Source: Rhizobium sp. GN54
GTDB taxonomy: Bacteria; Pseudomonadota; Alphaproteobacteria; Rhizobiales; Rhizobiaceae
Assembly: GCF_021026345.1 (NCBI RefSeq)
Contig: NZ_JAJNCZ010000002.1
Span: 62,001 to 126,000 of the forward strand
Length of the DNA: 64,000 nt
Direction: 5' to 3'
Shown piece after piece: positions 17,268 through 25,630 of the stretch. Made by a program: the position numbers and the translations under genes. Under the pieces are notes generated by a model, which worked only from the letters and a program-made list of their open reading frames with translations, was not told the DNA's origin and did not search any database. Position 1 is the stretch's first letter; every line of letters begins with the position of its first letter.

Positions 17268-18167
17268 ATGATCGATTATCCGGCGCTTCGCGCGGTTGCC
17301 GCAGTCGTGCAGACCGGCAGCTTCGAAAAGGCGGCCGCCGCCCTGAACGTGACGCCGTCCGCCATCTCGCAGCGGGTCAAGCAGCTCGAGGAACGTCTCG
17401 GCGCGGTCCTGATCGTCAGGGGCAATCCGTGCACGGCGACCGAGAAGGGGGGCTGGCTGTGCCGGCACATGGAAAACATCGGCATGCTGGAAGGCGAGTT
17501 GATGGAGCACCTCCCCGCACTGGCCGATCCCGAAGAGCCGCGGCAGCGGGTGACGCTGCACATTGCGACGAGCGCAGACAGCCTCGGCACCTGGTTCCTG
17601 ACGGCCATGTCGAATTTTTCCGGGCGGTCCCCGCATCTTCTGAACATCGCCATCGACGACGAGGACCATACGGCCGAATGGCTGCAACGGGGCCGGGTGC
17701 TGGCAGCCGTCACCAGCCTCGAAAAGCCGATCGCCGGCTGCCGGCGGACGTCGCTCGGGACGCTGCGCTATCACGCGGTGGCCAATCCGGAATTCATGTC
17801 CCGCTATTTCGCCGACGGCGTCACGACGGAGGCGATCCGGCATGCGCCCGCCCTGACCTTCAACCAGAAGGACCGGCTGCAGAACCGCTGGATCCGCCAG
17901 ACGTTCGGCCAGGACCTCGCCTTCCCGACGCATTGGCTGCCCTCGACGCAGGGCTTTTTGGAGGGCAGCCTGGCCGGCATGGGATGGTGCATGAACCCGG
18001 CGCCGCTCGTCGGGGAGCATCTGCGCTCCGGCCGGCTCGTGGAACTGGTGCCGGACAGCCCGCTCGACGTGCCGCTGTTCTGGCAGATCAATCGCCTCGC
18101 CGCGGACCGGCTGATGGACCTGACGAGCGAAGTGGTCGCGACGGCCAAATCGCGTCTTCGCCAGTGA
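17268..18167 (+). CDS. argP: LysR-type regulator ArgP
   Basis: The 299-residue product has an N-terminal winged helix-turn-helix (residues 4-63, GSFEKAAAALNVTPSAISQR), followed by the two-lobed effector domain with the conserved ATSADSLGTWFLTAM. ArgP senses arginine or lysine and activates the exporter gene argO in enterobacteria. It is divergent from the exporter gene, and the AT-rich 105-base gap between them would hold the shared operator. Assignment rests on the family-typical effector domain and this pairing. Confidence 0.88.
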   Translation: MIDYPALRAVAAVVQTGSFEKAAAALNVTPSAISQRVKQLEERLGAVLIVRGNPCTATEKGGWLCRHMENIGMLEGELMEHLPALADPEEPRQRVTLHIATSADSLGTWFLTAMSNFSGRSPHLLNIAIDDEDHTAEWLQRGRVLAAVTSLEKPIAGCRRTSLGTLRYHAVANPEFMSRYFADGVTTEAIRHAPALTFNQKDRLQNRWIRQTFGQDLAFPTHWLPSTQGFLEGSLAGMGWCMNPAPLVGEHLRSGRLVELVPDSPLDVPLFWQINRLAADRLMDLTSEVVATAKSRLRQ

Positions 18168-18197
18168 GGCCGCCGCGCGGCGTCCGCCCGCCGCGCG

Positions 18198-18815
18198 TCA
18201 TTTTTCCGTCAGCCGCGCGATCTCGGCTTCGAGCTCGGCGATCCTGCTTTCCCTTTCGGCCAGGGCTGCCTGCACGTCGGCGGCCTCGAACATCTGCGGT
18301 ATGTGCTGGGGGCAATTGGCGTCCCACGCCATGACGGTAAAGAGGACGACCTGCTCGACGCGGGCGCGATATCCGGGTGGAAACAGGCGGTCGGCAAGCT
18401 CGTCGTCGCCTTCGACGACCTTCGCCTCGCCCCAGATCTTGACGCGCTGCCGACGGGCGTAGTCCATCAGGAAGAGGTGGGCCTTCGGGTTTTCCGCAAG
18501 GTTTCCCTGAGTGATGTACTGCCGGTTGCCGGCAAAGTCGGCAAAGCCGATGGTCTTGCTGTCGAGGACCTTGAGAAAGCCCGCCGGACCGCCGCGGTGC
18601 TGGATATAGGGCTGACCGTCGGCGCTGGCCGTCGCCAAGTAGACGCTGGACCGGCTCTCGATGAAGCCGGCGAGGTCCTTGGTGATTTCCGTCTGCCAGG
18701 AGCCGCCCGTCTCCATCCGGGCATAGGCGTGCCGTGACCCCTTGCGCTCCTGGATCGCCTTCACCGACGGGGTGAAGGCGATATCGCTCGAGAATGTGGC
18801 GTGGTCGCCGGACAT
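18198..18815 (-). CDS. Pyridoxamine-5-phosphate-oxidase-family flavin protein
   Basis: The 205-residue protein has the split-barrel flavin fold of the PNPOx family (ESRSSVYLATASADGQPYIQ near residue 52; HLFLMDYARRQRVKIWGEAKV near residue 115). A C-terminal heptad-like segment (AALAERESRIAELEAEIARL) probably forms a coiled coil. Members bind FMN or F420 and often reduce or sequester small molecules; the actual substrate is unknown. ATG 18815 follows GGAAAG and begins the conserved N-terminus; longer upstream frames have no family match. It ends convergently with argP. Confidence 0.78.
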   Translation of the reverse strand: MSGDHATFSSDIAFTPSVKAIQERKGSRHAYARMETGGSWQTEITKDLAGFIESRSSVYLATASADGQPYIQHRGGPAGFLKVLDSKTIGFADFAGNRQYITQGNLAENPKAHLFLMDYARRQRVKIWGEAKVVEGDDELADRLFPPGYRARVEQVVLFTVMAWDANCPQHIPQMFEAADVQAALAERESRIAELEAEIARLTEK

Positions 18816-19026
18816 GGCTTCTTTCCTTCGGCTCGGCGAGGCCGATCCGTTCTGCCAAAGCGCGTCGCGAACCCGGCCCGTCGGTGAATGACGTTGCCGG
18901 CACGAGTATCCCCATTGGCTGCCATCGTTAATCCGCAAACCGTGGAAGGCATTCTTGCAGATAGCGGAACAATCGCCGGGCCAGGGCCGCGGGAAGCGGC
19001 CTGCGGAGAGGTGGGGCTTGCAGGGA

Positions 19027-19923
19027 TCAGTTGAACAGGCGGTTGGCGCGCAGGCGGTCGACGGCGAGATCGACGAAAGCCCGGACCTTGGCCGAGGCGC
19101 GCCGGCCCTCGGCATGCACGACGTGGACCGGTATCGGGCTCTCCTCGTAGTCGGAGAGCACCGCCTGGAGGCGTCCCTCCTCAAGAGCCGGCCCTATCTG
19201 GTAGGAGAGGACGCGTGTCAGGCCCCAGCCCCGTTCGGCGGCGGCAATCGCGGCGTCGTTGGTGTTGCACAACAGGCGCGGATGAACGGTGACGCTCGTC
19301 TTTGCCCCCTGCCCGAACTGCCAGTCGAGAGAGGCCCAGGCGGCGGTGGGCGCGATGATCCGGTGATCCGCCAGATCGGAGGGGACCTGCGGAACGCCGT
19401 ATCGCTCGAAGTAGGACGGCGCACCGCAGACGACGCGCCGGATCGATCCGACCTTGACGGCGCTCAGGCCCGAGGCCGGCAGGTTTCCGATCCGGATCGC
19501 GACGTCCATCCCCTCGTCGATGAGGTTGACGGTGCGGTCGACGAACACGCTGTGCACGGTCACAGCCGGATACTGGTCGAGATATTCGAGCAGGATCGGC
19601 AGGATATGCATCTGGCCGAACAGGGCCGGTCCGGTAACGCTGAGGACGCCCGACGGGTTGGCGTGGAGGCCGGCCGCCGACGCCTCGGCATCGGCGATCT
19701 CGGCAAGGATCCGCCGGCAATCCTCGAGGTAGCGGCTGCCGGCCTCCGTCGTCTTGACCGCGCGCGTCGTGCGGGTGAGAAGCCGGACGCCGATCGTGTC
19801 CTCGAGCGCGGATATCGTTCTCGTGACCGCGGGCGGGCTCATGTGCAACTGGCGGGCCGCCGCAGCAAAGCCGCCCGTCTCCGCCACCTTCACAAACACT
19901 CTCATGGCCTGCCAGCGATCCAT
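19027..19923 (-). CDS. LysR-type transcriptional regulator
   Basis: This 298-residue regulator has the N-terminal winged HTH (MRVFVKVAETGGFAAAARQL at residues 7-26) and a CrgA/DmlR-like effector domain (GVLSVTGPALFGQMHILPIL near residue 92). Such regulators usually control a divergent enzyme or transporter. The 211-base gap upstream of the flavin protein and the second LysR gene on the other side offer no obvious target, so the regulon is unknown. The start agrees with the family length. Confidence 0.88.
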   Translation of the reverse strand: MDRWQAMRVFVKVAETGGFAAAARQLHMSPPAVTRTISALEDTIGVRLLTRTTRAVKTTEAGSRYLEDCRRILAEIADAEASAAGLHANPSGVLSVTGPALFGQMHILPILLEYLDQYPAVTVHSVFVDRTVNLIDEGMDVAIRIGNLPASGLSAVKVGSIRRVVCGAPSYFERYGVPQVPSDLADHRIIAPTAAWASLDWQFGQGAKTSVTVHPRLLCNTNDAAIAAAERGWGLTRVLSYQIGPALEEGRLQAVLSDYEESPIPVHVVHAEGRRASAKVRAFVDLAVDRLRANRLFN

Positions 19924-19974
19924 CTCGGTTCCCCTGTCGAAGTAAGGCCGTTCCAGCGCGATTTGCCCGGCCGG

Positions 19975-20883
19975 CTATCGTCCCCGGCCGCTCCGCAGCG
20001 CTTCCGCCACGCCGACGAAGTCGCGTGCCGACTGCGGCAGGCTGGAGCCCTTGCGCCAGACCATGCCGACCTGCACGACGGGCAGCGCGCCGGAAACGTC
20101 GCGGCTTTCGATGCGGTCGCCTTCCAGCGACCACGGGCGGTAGACGAGATCGGGCAGCAGCGCGATGCCGGCGCCGGTGGCGACGAGGCTGCGGACGGCC
20201 TCGACGGAACGCGTGCGGAAGGCGACATGGGGGCGGGCGCCCAGTGCCGACAAAAGCTTGCCGGTGTTCTCCTCGATCTCGTCCACCGTCAGCATGATCA
20301 GCGGCTCCTTCGCGATGTCGCCGACCGAGATGATCTCGGCGGCGACGAGCGGATGGCCGAGCGGCAGCCAGAGGCGATAGGGCGAGGTCTCGATGATCTC
20401 GGCCTGCAGCGCCATGCGGTCGCGCAGGTTGGAGATGACCATGACGGCGACGTCCAGTTCGCCGCCGATCAAAAGATGCTCGAGATAGGAGCCGTTGTCC
20501 TCGATGGCGCTGACCTCGACGCCGGGGAAGGCGCGGCGGTAGCGGGCGAGCAGGTCGGAGAGCACGTAGCCTGCGACCAGCGAGGTGACGCCGAGATTGA
20601 GCTGGCCTTTCTCCGTCGTCCGGTCGTCGGAGAACGAGCGTCGGGCATCGGAGACGCCGGCCAGGATCTTGGTGGCGTGGCGCAGGAACTGGTGGCCGTT
20701 ATGGGTGGTCGTCAGGCCGCGGGGGTGGCGATCGAACAGCTCGACGCCGAGGTCGTTCTCCAGTTCCTTCACCGCCTCGGTGATCGAGGATTGCGAGATC
20801 GAGAGGATCTGGGCGGCGCGCGTCACCGAGCCCTGTTCGGCGACGGCGACGAAATATTGCAACTGACGGAGCGTGAAGGCCAT
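19975..20883 (-). CDS. LysR-type regulator, likely controlling the adjacent hydrolase
   Basis: This 302-residue LysR protein has an HTH in FTLRQLQYFVAVAEQGSVTR (residues 3-22) and a CynR/GltR-like effector domain. The ATG at 20883 is used since it starts the HTH at the normal distance. It is divergent from an alpha/beta hydrolase whose ATG is 105 bases away, the classic layout for a LysR activator and its target, so it probably responds to an ester or lactone handled by that enzyme (inference). Confidence 0.85.
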   Translation of the reverse strand: MAFTLRQLQYFVAVAEQGSVTRAAQILSISQSSITEAVKELENDLGVELFDRHPRGLTTTHNGHQFLRHATKILAGVSDARRSFSDDRTTEKGQLNLGVTSLVAGYVLSDLLARYRRAFPGVEVSAIEDNGSYLEHLLIGGELDVAVMVISNLRDRMALQAEIIETSPYRLWLPLGHPLVAAEIISVGDIAKEPLIMLTVDEIEENTGKLLSALGARPHVAFRTRSVEAVRSLVATGAGIALLPDLVYRPWSLEGDRIESRDVSGALPVVQVGMVWRKGSSLPQSARDFVGVAEALRSGRGR

Positions 20884-20988
20884 GGGGGCAGTTAATATAG
20901 GGCCTTGACGGCAGGCAAGGGGTGGTCGCATTCCTCGCGCATCTGTTGCACCGCCGCTTTACCGCATGAGCATACGGGAAGAGAGACC

Positions 20989-21915
20989 ATGACTGCACCT
21001 GCCAAGCCCGCCCCGACCGAAGCCGGCATCCTTGCCTTCCATAGCCGCTGCGAGGCGTTCTACCCGGCCGATGCCGTGCATGCGACGATCGCCCAGCAGC
21101 GGCAATGGTACGATGCGCTCTGTGCGGAATTCGACCGGCCGTCGCCGGCGGGCATGATCCGCGAGGAGGCGCTGGTGCTCGGCCGCATCCCGACCCGGCG
21201 CTACCGTCCGGCCGGCGTGACCACGCAAACGCGGCTCTACTACATCCATGGCGGCGGCTTCGTGGTCGGCTCGCTGCAGAGCCACGATGCGATCTGCGCC
21301 GAAATCGCCGAGGCCGCGGGCGCGGAACTTGTCTCCGTCGACTACCGGCTGGCGCCCGAGCACGTCTGGCCCGCCGCCTTCGACGACTGTTTCGAGGTGC
21401 TGACCTATCTCCTGCGCGGCAAGGGACCGGTGGTGATCATCGGCGACAGCGCCGGGGCGAACCTCGCAGCCGGGCTCGTGCTCAAGGCGCGCGACGAGGG
21501 GCTGCCCGGGATCGCCGGCCAGGCGCTCGTCTATCCGGCGCTCGGAGGCGACACTTCGGCCGGTTCCTATGTCGAGATGGCCGAGGCGCCGGGCCTTTCC
21601 ACCGCCGACGTGCTCTATTACCGGGACGTCTATCAGGCGCCCGTGGACAACCCCTACGCCTTTCCGCTGGCGCATGCCGACCTGTCGGGCCTGCCGCCCG
21701 CCTTCATCACCGGCGCCTTCTTCGACCCGTTGCGCGACGATGCGCGGCAATATGCGGCCCGGCTTGCGGAGGCGGGCGTCGAGGTGTGGTTTCGCGAAGA
21801 GCCGCAGATGATCCATGCCTGGCTGCGGGCCCGCCACATGAGCGACGGTGCGGCTGCCGGATTTGCGGCGCTCTGCCGGGCCGTTTCGGACTTTGCGGCA
21901 CGGGGCGGACGATGA
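20989..21915 (+). CDS. HSL-type alpha/beta hydrolase
   Basis: The 308-residue enzyme belongs to the hormone-sensitive-lipase branch: oxyanion motif HGGG at residues 87-90, nucleophile S154 in GDSAG, an Asp in FFDPLRDDA and a His in MIHAWLRA. It would hydrolyse small carboxylic esters or lactones in the cytoplasm. The ATG at 20989 follows GAAGAGAG. It is divergent from a LysR regulator. A tiny 18-codon frame beginning MSGITDLGWL overlaps its stop (ATGA) and then ends, possibly the relic of a second gene. Confidence 0.87.
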   Translation: MTAPAKPAPTEAGILAFHSRCEAFYPADAVHATIAQQRQWYDALCAEFDRPSPAGMIREEALVLGRIPTRRYRPAGVTTQTRLYYIHGGGFVVGSLQSHDAICAEIAEAAGAELVSVDYRLAPEHVWPAAFDDCFEVLTYLLRGKGPVVIIGDSAGANLAAGLVLKARDEGLPGIAGQALVYPALGGDTSAGSYVEMAEAPGLSTADVLYYRDVYQAPVDNPYAFPLAHADLSGLPPAFITGAFFDPLRDDARQYAARLAEAGVEVWFREEPQMIHAWLRARHMSDGAAAGFAALCRAVSDFAARGGR

Positions 21916-21988
21916 GCGGGATCACCGATCTCGGCTGGCTGCTGACGATCGCGCAGGGGCGGCAATAGCTGACGGCGGCGGGTGCCGC

Positions 21989-22456
21989 TCAGCGATTGTC
22001 CCAGTGGCGGCGGAGCAGGTAGGATTCGAGCCGGTCGATATATTCGTGCCAGCCTTCCGTATAGGCCTCGACTTCGGCGGAGCCGGCCAGCGGCGACTGA
22101 CGGATCGCAAGCCGCGTGGTGCTTTTCACGGCCTCAAAGGTCACAACGACATTGGTCTTGTGTCCGTCGTCCGGGATCAGCGTGAAGGCGATACGCTGGT
22201 CCGTGACGATCTCGCGGTAGACCGCCAGCATCGGCGTGTCCTCGCCGAAGGGCGAACGGATGGCGGCGCTCCAGGTGCCGCCGGGGCGGAAGTCCATCTC
22301 GATCGAATGGGTGGTGAAGTCGCGCGGACCCCACCAGAGGGCGACGCGCTCGGGCGCCGTCCACAGCTGGAATACCACCGCCGGCGGGGCGTCGAAGCGG
22401 CGCTCAAGGTAGAGCGCGTTTTCCGCCCGCGCTGCCACGCGCTGCAGGATCGTCAT
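21989..22456 (-). CDS. SRPBCC/AHSA1-family protein
   Basis: A 155-residue START-like (SRPBCC) protein with the AHSA1 pattern: YLERRFDAPPAVVFQLWTAP at residues 16-35, VALWWGPRDF and a C-terminal GWHEYIDRLESYL helix. The helix-grip fold holds hydrophobic ligands; members often pair with an ArsR-type repressor, but none is present here. Function is unassigned. The gene faces the preceding hydrolase and is followed upstream by a long gene-free stretch. Confidence 0.82.
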   Translation of the reverse strand: MTILQRVAARAENALYLERRFDAPPAVVFQLWTAPERVALWWGPRDFTTHSIEMDFRPGGTWSAAIRSPFGEDTPMLAVYREIVTDQRIAFTLIPDDGHKTNVVVTFEAVKSTTRLAIRQSPLAGSAEVEAYTEGWHEYIDRLESYLLRRHWDNR

Positions 22457-22937
22457 AGGTCACTCCTCGCGCAGCATCGGGATGCCGGGACGAACGGTCC
22501 CCGCCTCGATGCTTGCGCAGATCAAAAATATCGCTGTGTGCCTGCGACGTTCCGGGTGCGGCGCCAGGATCGCAGGAAGTAACAACAGCCGTGGTGCGTC
22601 GCCGGGCGAACGAATCGCCATCGGTAACCGGCCGGTCCACGGACGTCTCAGATAATGATTTTGCGTTCTGTTTCCAGCCTGGTTCGAAGAAATATCTTTC
22701 CGGGGCCTGCCGGCCACTTCTCGCGCTGCCCTGCAACGGCTGTCCGGTGTCCAGGCTTTCTCCACGCCTTCGACTTCGCCTCGATTCCCTTTCTTGCCTG
22801 AAGCGATGCAGGCTGGAAACTGATCCTCAAAAGTGGCGAAGAGGCGGCGGGCTGCTCACGGCCGCAGTCGCAGCCGGACACGAATTCGTGCAAGCCGCGT
22901 GCCCGCTGCGTGATCGGCGGCCGGCTGCACAACTCCC
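22457..22937. other. Gene-free interval with spaced inverted repeat
   Basis: About 480 bases hold no convincing gene. GTTTCCAGCCTG at 22669-22680 is repeated as its exact complement CAGGCTGGAAAC at 22809-22820, separated by 128 bases, and both copies are bordered on their outer side by a TTTTG/CAAAA stretch. This could be a decayed mobile-element edge or a chance repeat. Base composition is lower in G+C than the flanking genes. Confidence 0.4.
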
Positions 22938-23846
22938 TCAGTAGGCCTGCCCCGACTGCATGCGCGACAGGTCGCGCCGGGGCGGGCGGTCATAGATGCG
23001 GGCGTGATCGCGGCTGAACTGCGAGGGGCTGTCGTAGCCGACGCGGAAGCCGGCCTCGGCCGCCGTCAGCCCTTCCGCGACCATCAGTCGCCGCGCCTCG
23101 TGCATGCGCAGGCGGGTGCGGAACTGCAACGGGCTCATCGCCGTCGCCGTGCGGAAATGGGCGTGGAAGGAGGAGGCGCTCATGCCGGCGATGCGGGCAA
23201 GATCCTCGATCCGGAAGGGTTCGGCATAGTTCTCGCAGAGATAGGCGACGGCGCGGCCGACCTGGGCGAGGCGGCTTTCGCCGCTGGCGATCTGGCGCAG
23301 GATCGCCCCTTGCGGCCCGGTCATCAGCCGGTAGTGGATCTCGCGGACGATCAGCGGCGCGAGCACGGCGATGTCCTGCGGCGCATCGAGCAGCCGCAGG
23401 AGGCGGGCGGACGCGTCGACCAGATCGGGCGTCGCGGCATGGATGCCGGCCGCCTCCATGCACTCGGGTGCGGGCGGGGCGAGGCCCGATCCTGAGGCGC
23501 CGCCCAGCAGCAGTTCGGCGAGCAGGCCGCGGTCCAGGTCGATCTTCAGGCAGAGGTAGGGATCGTCGGGCGTGGCCTCGGTTACCGCACCGATGATCGG
23601 AAGGTCGATGCCGACGACGAGGCAGCCGCCGGTCTCGTAGACGATCTCGCGGCTGCCGATGCGCGCCCGCTTGCGACCAGCGGCGACGAGGCAGACGGAG
23701 GGCTCGTAGAGCGTGTGGATCGGCTCGGATATCGCAGACGAGCGGATCAGCGACAGGGCCGGCACGGCGGTGCCGTGGATGCCGTCGCCCCGGGCATGCC
23801 GTGCGATCAGATGCTTCAGTTCCGCAAGGTTCGGCAGGTTCTTCAT
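22938..23846 (-). CDS. AraC-type regulator with AraC_N domain
   Basis: This 302-residue regulator has an AraC_N (PF06719) sensor domain (IHTLYEPSVCLVAAGRKRARIG near residues 41-62) and a C-terminal double HTH (FRIEDLARIAGMSASSFHAH, then GYDSPSQFSRDHARIY). ATG 23846 matches the family N-terminus. It is divergent from an SDR/CMD/Atu4866 gene set 171 bases away. This regulator-reductase pairing is common in proteobacteria and suggests control of that set by an aldehyde, quinone or related small molecule (inference). Confidence 0.88.
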   Translation of the reverse strand: MKNLPNLAELKHLIARHARGDGIHGTAVPALSLIRSSAISEPIHTLYEPSVCLVAAGRKRARIGSREIVYETGGCLVVGIDLPIIGAVTEATPDDPYLCLKIDLDRGLLAELLLGGASGSGLAPPAPECMEAAGIHAATPDLVDASARLLRLLDAPQDIAVLAPLIVREIHYRLMTGPQGAILRQIASGESRLAQVGRAVAYLCENYAEPFRIEDLARIAGMSASSFHAHFRTATAMSPLQFRTRLRMHEARRLMVAEGLTAAEAGFRVGYDSPSQFSRDHARIYDRPPRRDLSRMQSGQAY

Positions 23847-24017
23847 GGGAACACCTTCGCGCAACCGGGCCGTCCTGCCAAGGCGGCTGCAGGCGCTTTC
23901 GGAGGATCGTGCAAGAAATGCGGAACTCCATGCTACCGCACCGTGTCTCGGCTTCGTCATCCTCTGCCTGACCCGCGGCGCAGATGCAGCGGGGCTGTAA
24001 CCGGAAGGGATGAAGAC

Positions 24018-24749
24018 ATGACCAGCATTTCGGAAAAGGTGATCCTGATCACCGGCGCCAGCAGCGGCATCGGCGCAGCACTCGCAAGCGAGCTCGGCAA
24101 GGCGGGCGCCCGGCTGATGATCGGCGCCCGCAGGACCGACCGCCTTGCCGAACTCAAGGAACAGGTGGAAGCCTCGGGCGGCACCGTCGCAATCCGGGCG
24201 CTCGACGTGACGCGCCGCCAGGACGTGGAGGATTTCGCCCGCGCCGCCCTCGATGCCTATGGCCGCATCGACGTGATCATCAACAATGCCGGCGTCATGC
24301 CGCTGTCGCCGATGAACTCGCTCAAGGTCGAGGAATGGGACCGGATGATCGACGTCAACATCCGCGGCGTGCTGCACGGGATCGCTGCCGTGCTGCCGGT
24401 GATGAACGGGCAGGGCTTCGGCCATATCATCAACGTCTCGTCGGTCGGCGGCCTGTACGTGGTGCCGACGGCTGCCGTCTACTGCGCGACGAAATATGCG
24501 GTGCGGGCGATCTCGGACGGGCTCAGGCAGGAGAACGACAAGATCCGGGTCACCTGCGTCTATCCGGGCGTGGTCGAATCCGAGCTCGCCGACACGATCA
24601 CCGACCCGGCCGCGGCCGAAGCGATGGTGTCCTTCCGCAGTAACGCCCTAAAGCCGGAAGCGATCGCGGCTGCCATCCGTCACGCGATCGACCAGCCGGC
24701 CAACGTCTCCACCAGCGAAATCGTCGTCCGCCCGACCGGCGGCTACTGA
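24018..24749 (+). CDS. Short-chain dehydrogenase/reductase
   Basis: This 243-residue classical SDR has the cofactor motif TGASSGIG (residues 12-19), NNAG (90-93) and the catalytic set S142, Y156 and K160 (YCATK). The basic residues after the first helix (GARRTDR) favour NADP(H). It reduces or oxidises an unidentified alcohol or ketone. It heads a compact gene set with a periplasmic CMD protein 12 bases downstream and an Atu4866 protein after that. The AraC regulator upstream is divergent. Confidence 0.88.
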   Translation: MTSISEKVILITGASSGIGAALASELGKAGARLMIGARRTDRLAELKEQVEASGGTVAIRALDVTRRQDVEDFARAALDAYGRIDVIINNAGVMPLSPMNSLKVEEWDRMIDVNIRGVLHGIAAVLPVMNGQGFGHIINVSSVGGLYVVPTAAVYCATKYAVRAISDGLRQENDKIRVTCVYPGVVESELADTITDPAAAEAMVSFRSNALKPEAIAAAIRHAIDQPANVSTSEIVVRPTGGY

Positions 24750-24761
24750 AGGGAGTTTCTC

Positions 24762-25220
24762 ATGCGCCTCTTTAACCGAACCGAATACCTCGCCGCGGTC
24801 CTCGCCTGCGCCATGCCGCTTGCCGCTGCGGCGGATACGACCGGGGAGCGGCTGCAGCGCGGCGACGCCGTCGTCCGCAGCCTGAACAACGGCGAGACGC
24901 AGCCGACGCTCGAGCGGATGCGACAGGAGTTTCCCTTCCTCGCCGAGGCGACCGAGGCCTATGCGCTGGGCGATGTCTGGTCGCGCCCGGGCCTCGACAA
25001 CCGTACCCGGCAGCTTGCCGCAGTCGCCGCCTTCGCCGCGATCGGCGAGCGGACCTTCATGCGGGTCCATGCCGGTTATGCGCTCAACATCGGCGTGTCG
25101 GAAGAGGAACTGAAGGAGGTCGTCTACATGGTGACGGTGCCGGCGGGCTTCCCGAAGGCGATCGCGGCGTCGCAGACGCTGTCCGAACTCTTCGCCGAAC
25201 GCCGCCAGGCGCAGCCGTGA
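24762..25220 (+). CDS. Exported carboxymuconolactone-decarboxylase-family protein
   Basis: A 152-residue protein with an N-terminal signal (YLAAVLACAMPLAAAADT) followed by a CMD domain (PF02627): RPGLDNRTRQLAAVAAFAAI near residue 75 and EELKEVVYMVTVPAGFPKA near residue 108. CMD proteins act as decarboxylases or, with a CxxC, as peroxidases; no CxxC is present, so a peroxidase role is unlikely. Export suggests a periplasmic function. GGGAG lies six bases before the ATG. It is in an operon with the SDR gene. Confidence 0.82.
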   Translation: MRLFNRTEYLAAVLACAMPLAAAADTTGERLQRGDAVVRSLNNGETQPTLERMRQEFPFLAEATEAYALGDVWSRPGLDNRTRQLAAVAAFAAIGERTFMRVHAGYALNIGVSEEELKEVVYMVTVPAGFPKAIAASQTLSELFAERRQAQP

Positions 25221-25230
25221 GGAGGAGGCC

Positions 25231-25587
25231 ATGAGAGCTGTCCGGTTCCTCGCTGCGGGCGCAATCGCGCTTTCGGAAATGCTCGCCTCAGGCCAGAAAG
25301 GATCGGCCCAGATGACCGCAAACCCCGATCCCAGGCACAGCCATCCCTATGTCGGCATGTGGATCACGCGCGACGGCCACGTCCGCCACGAACTCCTGGC
25401 GAACGGCCGCTACGACGAGGCGCGCGGCAGTCGCGAGAGCGCCTATCGGGGACGCTACGAGGTGACCGGTGACCACATCGAATACTGGGACGACACCGGC
25501 TTCACCGCCGACGGCGATTTCATCGACGGCGTGCTGCATCACGGCGGCATGATCCTCTACCGCGACGGCAAGGCGCCGGCGCGGTAG
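25231..25587 (+). CDS. Atu4866-family protein
   Basis: A 118-residue protein whose core (YVGMWITRDGHVRHELLANG, then RGRYEVTGDHIEYWDDTGF) matches the small beta-barrel Atu4866 family (PF11512), first noted in Agrobacterium. Function is unknown; the lipocalin-like shape suggests ligand binding. The first 27 residues look like a weak export signal. GAGGAGG directly precedes ATG 25231, which supports that start, though an internal ATG at 25312 begins the conserved domain. It closes the SDR-CMD gene set. Confidence 0.8.
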   Translation: MRAVRFLAAGAIALSEMLASGQKGSAQMTANPDPRHSHPYVGMWITRDGHVRHELLANGRYDEARGSRESAYRGRYEVTGDHIEYWDDTGFTADGDFIDGVLHHGGMILYRDGKAPAR

Positions 25588-25630
25588 AGGCGGGGTGCGT
25601 GGTTGCCGCCGTTCGGGGCGGCTGCCGGGC

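Noticed and set aside
22404-22944. Short open frames on both strands in the gap between the SRPBCC and AraC genes
   Set aside because: None has a convincing ribosome site or family resemblance and they overlap one another; the gap is reported as gene-free.
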